Below are positions 1-5,398 of a DNA stretch of 8,337 nt, in pieces; positions within the stretch are counted from its first letter, which is position 1, and each line of letters starts with the position of its first letter. The notes under the pieces were generated by a model. That model saw only the letters and a list, made by a program, of their open reading frames with translations. It was not told the DNA's origin and made no database searches. The stretch comes from Planctomycetota bacterium (GTDB lineage: Bacteria > Planctomycetota > Phycisphaerae > Phycisphaerales > UBA1924): contig JAEYNG010000151.1 of NCBI GenBank assembly GCA_023412695.1, forward strand, positions 1 to 8,337, written 5' to 3'. Both the position numbers and the translations under genes were made by a program.

Positions 1-215
1 GCGAAGGCGTTGACGGGCAGCCAAAGTTCCATCGCCAGCCACACCGCCAGCGCGGTCAGCACAACAACCGATGTGAACGGACCAAGACGGCGTAGCACGA
101 TCGAGACGATCGCGGGCTTCACGGCGAGCACGACCTGCTCGCCCGGCACGATGCAGCCCACCACGTCCCGCGGGAGCGTCCGGACAACCTCGGCCTGTTC
201 GGGCGATTGGATCAT
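1..215 (-). CDS. Membrane protein of unknown function, N-terminal fragment (runs off the window)
   Basis: Reading the minus strand from the ATG at 215-213 gives an open frame of 71 codons that continues past base 1, so only the N-terminus is present. It starts MIQSPEQAEVVRTLPRDVVG, followed by a stretch with the pattern PGEQVVLAVKP (residues 24-34) and then a hydrophobic segment at about residues 48-66 (VVVLTALAVWLAMELWL) that is a good transmembrane helix. A 'PGE.v.l.vkP' segment directly before membrane helices is the arrangement seen at the start of bacterial PH-like-domain membrane proteins, so that family is a plausible but unproven guess. No clear ribosome binding site precedes the ATG. 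It lies 94 bases downstream of hpt on the same strand and could be co-transcribed with it. Function cannot be assigned from this fragment. Confidence 0.6.
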   Translation of the reverse strand, partial: MIQSPEQAEVVRTLPRDVVGCIVPGEQVVLAVKPAIVSIVLRRLGPFTSVVVLTALAVWLAMELWLPVNAF

Positions 216-309
216 GGCAAAGTGGCGTGGCCGCGACGGCGCGGCGCCGGCCGCCGACAGCCCTCCCCCGACGAACGCGCCGCACCGATCGACCGGCCGC
301 GCCCAAACA

Positions 310-864
310 CTACACGCCCTCCAGCACACCGATGTCCGGCAGGTTCCGCCACAGGCCGTCGTAGTCAAGCCCGTAACCGACAACAAACTCGTCGGCGATG
401 CGGAAGCCGGAATACTCGACATCCACGTGCTCGTCGCGCCCCGCGGGCTTGTCCTTGCTGAGCAGCACCGCCACGCGCAACGACGCCGGCCGCTGGGCCT
501 CGATCATTCTGCGAAGCAGCCCGAGCGTGCGGCCGGAATCAAGAATGTCGTCGACGATCAGCACATGCCGCCCGGCGAGGTCCGTCGGCACCGCCCCTTG
601 GATTGTCGCGCCCTGCGAGGTCGTCGCCGTACCGGGGTAGCTCGCGATCGTCACCGGCCGGATCGACATCTGCACCGGCATGTGCCGGATGAGGTCCGCC
701 ACGAACACCAGCGAGCCGGTGAGGATCGGGATCAGCACGACCCGCGGCTCGACACCGGGCGCACCCGCTCCGGAGGCAAGGAAGTCCGCCGCGATCTCGC
801 GGCCCATTTCCGCAACACGTGCCGCGATTTGGTCGCGGGTGATGAGAACCCGGGCGATGTGCAT
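310..864 (-). CDS. hpt: Hypoxanthine phosphoribosyltransferase
   Basis: This cytoplasmic purine-salvage enzyme transfers the phosphoribosyl group of PRPP to hypoxanthine (and often guanine), giving IMP or GMP. The 5-phosphoribosyl binding motif VLIVDDILDSGRTL is intact, with the paired acidic residues (DD) typical of type I phosphoribosyltransferases. Upstream of it are the PRPP loop (LTGSLVF) and the flexible-loop Ser-Tyr (ASYPG). Downstream, LLSKDKP carries the base-contacting lysine region, and DEFVVGYGLDYDG is the strongly conserved hypoxanthine/guanine PRT signature before the C-terminal NLPDIGVLE. The length, about 184 residues, is normal for bacterial Hpt. The frame also offers a GTG start nine bases further upstream (873), giving MTAMHIARV. 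I chose the ATG at 864; neither start has a convincing ribosome binding site. The gene is divergent from pdhA across about 95 bases. The family assignment is secure, while the exact base preference is not visible. Confidence 0.95.
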   Translation of the reverse strand: MHIARVLITRDQIAARVAEMGREIAADFLASGAGAPGVEPRVVLIPILTGSLVFVADLIRHMPVQMSIRPVTIASYPGTATTSQGATIQGAVPTDLAGRHVLIVDDILDSGRTLGLLRRMIEAQRPASLRVAVLLSKDKPAGRDEHVDVEYSGFRIADEFVVGYGLDYDGLWRNLPDIGVLEGV

Positions 865-960
865 GGCGGTCACGATACCACGGGTTTCGTCGCCCCGCAG
901 GGTGGGGGAATCCGGCGCGGGGGGCTAAGCTTGGGCGGACTTTTTGCAACGGAGCCCCGC
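865..960. promoter_or_regulatory. Divergent intergenic region between hpt and pdhA
   Basis: This spacer of about 95 bases separates two divergent genes, so it must carry the pdhA promoter and probably that of hpt. The only element I can point to is the ribosome binding site GGAG at 951-954, six bases before the pdhA ATG, which fixes that start. I see no convincing -35/-10 pair or operator palindrome, so promoter positions are inferred only from gene orientation. Confidence 0.45.
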
Positions 961-2088
961 ATGCCCATCCGGACCGTCTACAAGGCCCAGATCGAGCACC
1001 TCCAGATCCTCGACGAGGAGGGAGTGCTCGATGAGAAACTGGCGAAGGACACGCTCACCGACGAGCAGGTCCTGTTCGCTTACGAGTTCATGGTGCTCTG
1101 CCGCACCTACGACGAAGTGGCGTTCAAGCTGCAGCGCTCCGGCCGCATGGGCACCTACCCGCAGAACAAGGGCCAAGAGGCCGCCGCGATCGGCTCCGGC
1201 ATGGCCGCCGTCAAAGGCCGGGACTTCCTCGTCCCGTGCTACCGCGAGAACGCGGCCCTGTTCCTCCACGGCCTGCCGATGGAGAAGATCCTGCTGCACT
1301 GGATGGGCGATGAGCGGGGGAACCAGATCCCCGAGGGCGTGAACATGACGCCGCTGTCGATCCCCATCGGCACGCAGATGCTCCACGCCACGGGCATCGC
1401 CTGGGCGTACAAGATGCGCAAGGAAGACCGCTGCGTCATCACGTATTTCGGCGACGGCGCGACGAGCGAGGGCGACTTCCACGAGGCGATGAACTTCGCG
1501 ACGGTCTTCAACGTGCCGTGCGTGTTCTTCTGCCAGAACAACCAATGGGCGATCTCCGTGCCGCGAGAGAGCCAGATGGCCAGCGAGACAGTGGCACAGA
1601 AGGCCCTCGCCTACGGCGCGCACTGCATCCAGGTGGACGGCAACGACCTGTTCGCGGTTTACAAGGCGAGCCGCGATGCCATCGACCGGGCCCGCGCGGG
1701 CGGCGGCGTAACGCTAATCGAGGCGATCACGTATCGCCTTGCGGACCACACCACCGCCGACGATGCCCGCCGCTACCGCGACGAGGAAGAGGTCGCAAGC
1801 TGGCGCGGCAAGGACCCGCTGATCCGCCTGCGGAAGTACCTCGAGCGCAAGGGCCTGTGGGACGACGCGAAGCAGGCCGCGCACGAGGAGAAGTGCAAGG
1901 CCCAGGTAGCGGAGATCGTCAAGAACGCCGAGGGCATTGAGAAGCCGACCAACGACGACATCTTCGACCACACGTTCGGCACCGAGCTGCCCCCGGAGCT
2001 TCAGCGCCAGAAGGCGACGATGCGCACGACGAGCCTCGGGCAGGACCCGAGCCAGGCGGGGCTGTGCGGTGAGAGGCAGAACGCATGA
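961..2088 (+). CDS. pdhA: Pyruvate dehydrogenase E1 component, alpha subunit
   Basis: This is the alpha subunit of the thiamine-diphosphate-dependent E1 enzyme, which decarboxylates the 2-oxo acid and passes the acyl group to the lipoyl arm of E2. The frame is open much further upstream, but homology begins at MPIRTVYKAQ, and GGAG at 951-954 supports the ATG at 961 (375 residues, a normal length). The thiamine-diphosphate/Mg motif runs from GDGATSEGDFHEA (residue 164) to CQNN (191-194). PQNKGQEAA (67-75), YRENAALFLHG (94-104) and GNQIPEGVN (120-128) match Bacillus-type PdhA. The phosphorylation-loop equivalent YRLADHTTADDARRYR lies at 258-273. A branched-chain 2-oxo acid dehydrogenase E1-alpha is the main alternative; the close resemblance to PdhA of Gram-positive bacteria favours pyruvate. 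The C-terminal tail past about residue 350 is polar and poorly conserved. The last codons contain the ribosome binding site of the next gene, and the stop overlaps that gene's start. Confidence 0.93.
   Translation: MPIRTVYKAQIEHLQILDEEGVLDEKLAKDTLTDEQVLFAYEFMVLCRTYDEVAFKLQRSGRMGTYPQNKGQEAAAIGSGMAAVKGRDFLVPCYRENAALFLHGLPMEKILLHWMGDERGNQIPEGVNMTPLSIPIGTQMLHATGIAWAYKMRKEDRCVITYFGDGATSEGDFHEAMNFATVFNVPCVFFCQNNQWAISVPRESQMASETVAQKALAYGAHCIQVDGNDLFAVYKASRDAIDRARAGGGVTLIEAITYRLADHTTADDARRYRDEEEVASWRGKDPLIRLRKYLERKGLWDDAKQAAHEEKCKAQVAEIVKNAEGIEKPTNDDIFDHTFGTELPPELQRQKATMRTTSLGQDPSQAGLCGERQNA
2071..2088 (+). promoter_or_regulatory. Ribosome binding site and ATGA stop/start overlap joining pdhA to the toxin-like gene
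   Basis: GAGAGG at 2071-2076 lies eight bases before the ATG at 2085, inside the 3' end of pdhA. The ATG shares four bases (ATGA, 2085-2088) with the pdhA TGA stop. Such overlaps commonly give translational coupling, so the toxin-like gene is probably translated from the pdhA message. Confidence 0.7.
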
Positions 2089-2393
2089 TCCCGGCTGAAG
2101 GCCGGTTCGAATGGGACGATGCCAAGGAGCTTGCCAACCGCCGGAAACATGGCGTTTCATTCGAAGAAGCGAAACTCGTCTTCTACGACTCCTTTGCGAT
2201 CCGGGCCTATGACGCCGAGCATTCGATCGACGAAGACCGCTACGTCATCATCGGCCTCTCCCAACGGCTTCGAGTTCTCTACGTTGTGCATGCCGAAGAG
2301 TCGAACGGAATCGTGAGAATCATCAGCGCCCGCCGCGCAACCCGCACTGAACAAGACCTTTATGAAGAAGGCCTCCCGAAAAACACCCGCTAA
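2085..2393 (+). CDS. brnT: BrnT/DUF497-family toxin-like ribonuclease
   Basis: This 102-residue protein has the hallmarks of the DUF497 (BrnT) family. These are RelE-fold ribonuclease toxins of type II toxin-antitoxin systems that slow translation and are neutralised by the partner encoded next to them. Family positions visible here are FEWDDAK (8-14), the N-x-x-KHGVSFEEA block (18-29), a VFYDS segment (32-36), the D..HS.DEDRY block (43-53), an IGLSQRLRVLYVVHAE core (56-71) and the near-C-terminal IRIISAR-type motif (here VRIISARRATRTE, 77-89) followed by YEEG. The length is normal and nothing looks degraded, so it is probably intact. It overlaps pdhA by four bases and the next gene by 32. 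Toxin-first order is the usual one for BrnT-BrnA. Local GC is about 56% by hand count, against about 66% in pdhA, consistent with later acquisition. Toxicity is inferred from the family, not shown. Confidence 0.85.
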   Translation: MIPAEGRFEWDDAKELANRRKHGVSFEEAKLVFYDSFAIRAYDAEHSIDEDRYVIIGLSQRLRVLYVVHAEESNGIVRIISARRATRTEQDLYEEGLPKNTR

Positions 2394-2721
2394 ACGATCA
2401 ACTGGGGTCGATTGGTCCAAGGCGACACGCAATCCCTACGCCGGCTGGCTTGCGGATCGCCATTGGCATGTTCGGCTGGACGCCGACCTTGTCGACCTGC
2501 TCACTGCGACTGGCGATCCGAGGGAGCGGCTGCTTGGTCTGGCGAACAGGCCCAAGCGTCGGGAACGCATGGTCATGGTCATTCCGATGACTGACAAGGA
2601 GTACAAGGCCGCGAAGCCTCTGCTTGATCGCATTGGCGCGGTTGTCGAGTACGTCCCCCCACACCCCAACGCGAAGCTGGCCGAGCGCGCTGAGCAGCCG
2701 CGGCGGCGAAAGGCGGGCTGA
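2362..2721 (+). CDS. Probable antitoxin partner of the BrnT-like toxin (ribbon-helix-helix-like N-terminal half)
   Basis: A 119-residue basic protein whose ATG lies inside the toxin gene, giving a 32-base overlap. This tight arrangement is what mainly argues for an antitoxin. The N-terminus is lysine/arginine rich (MKKASRKTPAKRST). It is followed by DWSKATRNPYAGWL (17-30) and HWHVRLDADLVDLL (34-47), which recalls the 'NPYA..L...v.iRLD.d.v..f' start of CopG/ribbon-helix-helix antitoxins. A normal BrnA or CopG antitoxin would then end within about 30 residues. Here a further half follows, including ERMVMVIPMTDKEYKAAKPL (67-86), DRIGAVVEYVPP (88-99) and a basic tail ending RRRKAG, which I do not recognise. 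No ribosome binding site is evident, so translation is probably coupled to the toxin gene. The usual role would be to bind the toxin and autoregulate, but no operator is visible and pdhA lies directly upstream. Antitoxin identity is inference from position and a weak motif. Confidence 0.6.
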   Translation: MKKASRKTPAKRSTGVDWSKATRNPYAGWLADRHWHVRLDADLVDLLTATGDPRERLLGLANRPKRRERMVMVIPMTDKEYKAAKPLLDRIGAVVEYVPPHPNAKLAERAEQPRRRKAG

Positions 2722-2725
2722 TGCG

Positions 2726-3154
2726 ATGATCCGAGTGCTGCTCATCATTTCAATGTGCCTTGCACAAGCAGCCCTCTGCGGCTGCGCGGTCACCCCGCGT
2801 GAGGACAAGGGGACTGCGACTGCTCGCACCCCAGACCCCGTTCTGATTGTGGATGAGAGCACCAAGGCGGTATTCTCGAATGAAGACGCTTCATCCGACT
2901 TTCCGGTCCTCAACGCATTGACAGCCCAGCTACCCGAGCCCCTCTCAGAGGACTGGATTCGCCAAGACGCCGATGGTGCAGAGAAGCTGCTCGTTTATCC
3001 GGCGTTCGACGACACCGGATCGTCGGTGCCGGTGCGGATGAAGATGGTGATGACGAACCGTCCGGGCGGCGGGATCAGGTGCCGGCTTTTTTACCTTGAT
3101 GCCGTTCCCGCGGTGACTGCGAAGCTCTATGAGCTTGCGGCGAATGCCCGGTGA
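2726..3154 (+). CDS. Small putative lipoprotein of unknown function
   Basis: A 142-residue protein begins at the ATG at 2726, four bases after the antitoxin-like stop. The frame is open further upstream (to 2624), but that part overlaps the previous gene, and only the 2726 start puts a signal peptide at the N-terminus. MIRVLLIISMCLAQAALCGC is a classic lipoprotein signal: a positive residue, a hydrophobic core and a lipobox LCGC at 17-20, with Cys20 as the likely lipidated residue. The mature part is soluble and acidic to neutral, starting with a polar linker (TPREDKGTATARTPDP) followed by a compact region ending VPAVTAKLYELAANAR. I see no enzymatic motif and no repeats. Because it sits in the same close-packed block as the toxin-antitoxin-like pair, it may have arrived with it, but nothing links it functionally to either that pair or pyruvate dehydrogenase. 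The gene call is fairly firm and the function is unknown. Confidence 0.7.
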   Translation: MIRVLLIISMCLAQAALCGCAVTPREDKGTATARTPDPVLIVDESTKAVFSNEDASSDFPVLNALTAQLPEPLSEDWIRQDADGAEKLLVYPAFDDTGSSVPVRMKMVMTNRPGGGIRCRLFYLDAVPAVTAKLYELAANAR

Positions 3155-3193
3155 TTTGTTCCAGTTGATAGTTGTCCTCATTGGTACCACATC

Positions 3194-4168
3194 ATGGCTA
3201 ACCTCACACTCGTCCAAGCCATCAACCTCGCCCTCACCCAGGAAATGGAGGCCGACCCGCGCGTCTGCTGCCTGGGTGAAGATGTCGGCAAGAACGGCGG
3301 CGTCTTCCGCGTCACCGAGGGGCTGCAGGCCCGCTTCGGCCCTGATCGCGTGATCGATACCCCGCTCGCCGAGTCGGGCATCATGGGCACTGCCATCGGC
3401 CTCGCGATGGCCGGCATGCGCCCGATCCCCGAGATCCAGTTCGAGGGCTTCCTCGGCCCCGCGTACGACCAGCTCGTGAACCACGCCGCCCGCTACCGCA
3501 CACGCACCCGCGGCGCGATCACCGTGCCGATGGTTGTCCGCGTGCCCGTCGGCGGCGGCATCCACGCGCCCGAACTGCACTCCGACTCGCCCGAGGCGAT
3601 CTACGCGCACACGCCGGGTCTGAAGGTCGTCATGCCCAGCACGCCGTACGACGCCAAGGGCCTGCTCATCTCCGCCATCCGCGACCCGGACCCCGTGGTG
3701 TTCTTCGAGCCCAAGCGCATCTACCGCGCGTTCCGCGAGGAGGTGCCCGAGGACGAGTACACCGTCCCCATCGGCAAGGCCAAGGTCGTGAGCGAGGGCA
3801 CGGACCTCACTGTGATCTCCTGGGGCGCGAGCGTTACGCTCTGCCTCGAGGCGCTCGACAGCCTGCCCGAGGACATCTCCGCCGAACTCATCGACCTGCG
3901 CACGATCTACCCGATCGACGAGGACACGATCGCGCAGAGCGTCGAGAAGACCGGCCGCTGCGTGGTCGTGCACGAGGCCCCCAAGACCTGCGGCATGGGC
4001 GCAGAGATCGCGACGATCATCCAGGAGAAGTGCTTCCTGCACCTCGAAGCGCCCGTGCAACGCGTCGCCGGCTTCGACACGGTGATGCCGTACTACAAGC
4101 TCGAGCTCGAATACCTCCCGGACGCGAAGCGCATCGCCGAGGCGATCGGGCAGGTGATGGCGTACTGA
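3194..4168 (+). CDS. pdhB: Pyruvate dehydrogenase E1 component, beta subunit
   Basis: The beta subunit pairs with PdhA to form the E1 heterotetramer and contributes the thiamine-diphosphate-activating glutamate and the transketolase C-terminal domain. At 324 residues it is full length. The N-terminal pyrimidine-binding domain contains GEDVGKNGGVFRVTEGL (28-44), DTPLAESGI with the expected glutamate at residue 60, and FEGFLGPAYDQLVNHAA (83-99). PELHSDSPEAIYAHTPGLKV (126-145) and MPSTPYDAKGLL (147-158) are characteristic of PdhB. The C-terminal domain holds ELIDLRTIYPID (231-242) and VVVHEAPKTCG (257-267). The match to Bacillus PdhB is strong; a branched-chain enzyme is less likely. The ATG at 3194 fits the family N-terminus but has no purine-rich ribosome binding site in front (upstream sequence CATTGGTACCACATC). 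In most genomes pdhB follows pdhA directly; here three small genes and 1,105 bases separate them. Confidence 0.94.
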   Translation: MANLTLVQAINLALTQEMEADPRVCCLGEDVGKNGGVFRVTEGLQARFGPDRVIDTPLAESGIMGTAIGLAMAGMRPIPEIQFEGFLGPAYDQLVNHAARYRTRTRGAITVPMVVRVPVGGGIHAPELHSDSPEAIYAHTPGLKVVMPSTPYDAKGLLISAIRDPDPVVFFEPKRIYRAFREEVPEDEYTVPIGKAKVVSEGTDLTVISWGASVTLCLEALDSLPEDISAELIDLRTIYPIDEDTIAQSVEKTGRCVVVHEAPKTCGMGAEIATIIQEKCFLHLEAPVQRVAGFDTVMPYYKLELEYLPDAKRIAEAIGQVMAY

Positions 4169-4183
4169 TTACGATGCAGCAAT

Positions 4184-4225
4184 CCCCGCGACGCCGGGGC
4201 TGAGCTGCTCTGGGCGAAGCCCCGG
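4184..4225 (+). other. Two mutually exclusive GC-rich hairpins downstream of pdhB
   Basis: CCGGGGCT at 4194-4201 is the exact inverted repeat of AGCCCCGG at 4218-4225 (8-bp stem, 16-base loop). CCCCG at 4184-4188 can instead pair with CGGGG at 4195-4199 (5-bp stem, 6-base loop). The two foldings share bases 4195-4199, so they cannot form together. Neither is followed by a T run, so an intrinsic terminator is not supported. RNA-level processing or 3'-end protection of the pdhB message is possible, but chance in high-GC DNA is also plausible. Confidence 0.4.
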
Positions 4226-4255
4226 GTTGATGGCGGCTAATCAACGAGGCACACG

Positions 4256-4432
4256 ATGTCCACGAGGCTCGCTCAAAGCAATCTGTCCGGCGGCGCAGCG
4301 CATGCGATCGCCGAGGAACTTCCCAAGCCCGAGGGCCAGACGCAGACCGTGCTGTGGGCTGTGCTCGGTGTGGTGCTGCTAATGGTCGTGTTTGGGTTTG
4401 TGATCAAGATGAAGATGGATGGAGACCGGTAA
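4256..4432 (+). CDS. Small single-pass membrane protein, 58 residues
   Basis: A short open frame from the ATG at 4256 to the TAA at 4430-4432 encodes 58 residues. GAGG at 4246-4249 lies six bases before the ATG, one of the best ribosome binding sites in the window, which is the main support for a real gene. The protein starts with a polar segment (MSTRLAQSNLSGGAAHAIAE), then has ELPKPEGQTQ, a clear transmembrane helix at about residues 32-51 (TVLWAVLGVVLLMVVFGFVI), and a short charged tail KMKMDGDR. This looks like a single-span protein. It lies 87 bases after pdhB on the same strand and ends 43 bases before the convergent acetyltransferase gene, so it is likely the last gene of the pdhA-pdhB transcript. 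I recognise no family and cannot assign a function. Confidence 0.6.
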   Translation: MSTRLAQSNLSGGAAHAIAEELPKPEGQTQTVLWAVLGVVLLMVVFGFVIKMKMDGDR

Positions 4433-4475
4433 TCGTGATCGATCCGGAATCTCGCCACTCTGCTCTGACCGACCA

Positions 4476-5294
4476 TCAGCTCACATGCCCCACCAATCCC
4501 GGGCCCGGTCGCACCATCACCGGCTTCGTGTACGCCGTCTGGAACCCCATCCGCCGCACGTTCCGCTCCGTCCCCGCGCCGGGGCGCGAGCCGATCGTCG
4601 CCACCCTCGCCCCGCGTTCCGCGGCGTGGTTCAGCCTCGCCGCGATCAGCGCCTGCTGCACGCCCCGCCGCCGGAACTCCGGCAGCACGCTCAGCCCGAA
4701 GAGCGCACAAACGTGTTCATGCATCCCCATGCCCCCCGCTCCCGCGCACCGGCCGTCGAGCAACGCCATCATCGCGACCGTCCGTGGGTGTCGAACAACG
4801 CTCAGCGACACCTCCACATGCTCGGGCTCCAACTCCGTCTGACCCGGCGGTAGGAACCCCGAGCTGCACACCCGGACATACTCGAGCGACTCCGCCTCGT
4901 TCGCCGGGTCCACAATCTTGACCTTCAAACCCGCGGGCGGGTCAACCACCGGACGCACACGCTCACCCGGCGCGATCTCTCTAAACAGCACGTTCTCGAA
5001 CGCCCGCACCCGGAACCGCAGATTCTCCAGCGTGCGGATCAGCGAGTCGTCCGCCATCGGGCACAGCTCGATCCGCGGCTCGATCCCCGCCTCCTCATAC
5101 CATGCCGCGAGCGACGAAATCTCCTCCTCCTGCACCGGCCCCGACATCCCCAGGCCGTTCGCGTTGTTAAGCCACGAACCCTTCGGCCCGCGCCCGGCCA
5201 CACCACCCGCCACCTGCCGAGACTCCGGCGCCAGCTCGGCCAGCGCCTCGGCCTGCCGCCCCTCCTCAAGCCTCGCGATTTCCAGCATGTCCAT
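4476..5294 (-). CDS. GNAT-family N-acetyltransferase (tandem-domain type)
   Basis: A 272-residue cytoplasmic enzyme that should transfer an acetyl group from acetyl-CoA to an amine; the acceptor is unknown. The C-terminal third is a recognisable GNAT fold. MMALLDGRCAGAGGM (175-189) supplies the early strands. LSVLPEFRRRGVQQALIAAR (201-220) is motif A, with the R-R-x-G pyrophosphate loop (RRRGV) that binds acetyl-CoA. ATIGSRPGAGTERNVRRMGF (232-251) fits motif B, where an asparagine and a late R-x-x-G-F are typical. The N-terminal half contains EEEISSLAAWYEEAG (56-70), EPRIELCPMADDSLI (72-86) and FENVLFREI (99-107), matching the degenerate first domain of known two-domain GNAT proteins. The start at 5294 is chosen because GGGAG (complement of 5304-5308) lies nine bases upstream. 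The gene runs opposite to its neighbours and separates the E1 genes from pdhC. Confidence 0.85.
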   Translation of the reverse strand: MDMLEIARLEEGRQAEALAELAPESRQVAGGVAGRGPKGSWLNNANGLGMSGPVQEEEISSLAAWYEEAGIEPRIELCPMADDSLIRTLENLRFRVRAFENVLFREIAPGERVRPVVDPPAGLKVKIVDPANEAESLEYVRVCSSGFLPPGQTELEPEHVEVSLSVVRHPRTVAMMALLDGRCAGAGGMGMHEHVCALFGLSVLPEFRRRGVQQALIAARLNHAAERGARVATIGSRPGAGTERNVRRMGFQTAYTKPVMVRPGPGLVGHVS

Positions 5295-5398
5295 GCGGGG
5301 GTGCTCCCGGGGTGAGGAATCCGTTGTTCGCGGATAGACTAGGGCCCCCGGATTCCCGTCGGGCCCGGCCCCCAGTTTCAGTTGCAGCGAGACGATCA
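5295..5398. promoter_or_regulatory. Divergent intergenic region between the acetyltransferase gene and pdhC
   Basis: This 104-base spacer must supply a promoter for pdhC, because the upstream gene runs the other way and pdhC cannot be read from the pdhAB transcript without crossing an antisense gene. TAGACT at 5335-5340 is a partial match to a -10 box, but no -35 box stands at the right distance. GGGCCC occurs twice (5342-5347 and 5361-5366). The GGGAG ribosome binding site of the acetyltransferase (5304-5308, minus strand) is the only element I trust. Confidence 0.45.

Noticed and set aside
10..960. Long in-frame upstream extension of pdhA (about 317 codons)
   Set aside because: It is antisense to hpt, is arginine/threonine-rich without recognisable domains, and pdhA homology begins at the ATG at 961 with a good ribosome binding site. 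High GC keeps antisense frames open.
925..1623. Minus-strand open frame of 232 codons opposite pdhA
   Set aside because: Composition (His, Arg, Val and Ala rich) is typical of a shadow frame of a high-GC gene, and pdhA on the other strand is certain.
2624..2725. Upstream extension of the lipoprotein frame
   Set aside because: It overlaps the antitoxin-like gene and would bury the signal peptide and lipobox that start at 2726.
2945..4060. Minus-strand open frame of 371 codons opposite pdhB and the lipoprotein gene
   Set aside because: It mirrors the codon pattern of pdhB, shows no domain and spans the unrelated lipoprotein/pdhB junction.
5342..5366. Two GGGCCC palindromes in front of pdhC as an operator
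   Set aside because: Such hexamers are common in DNA of this GC content and no extended symmetry surrounds them.
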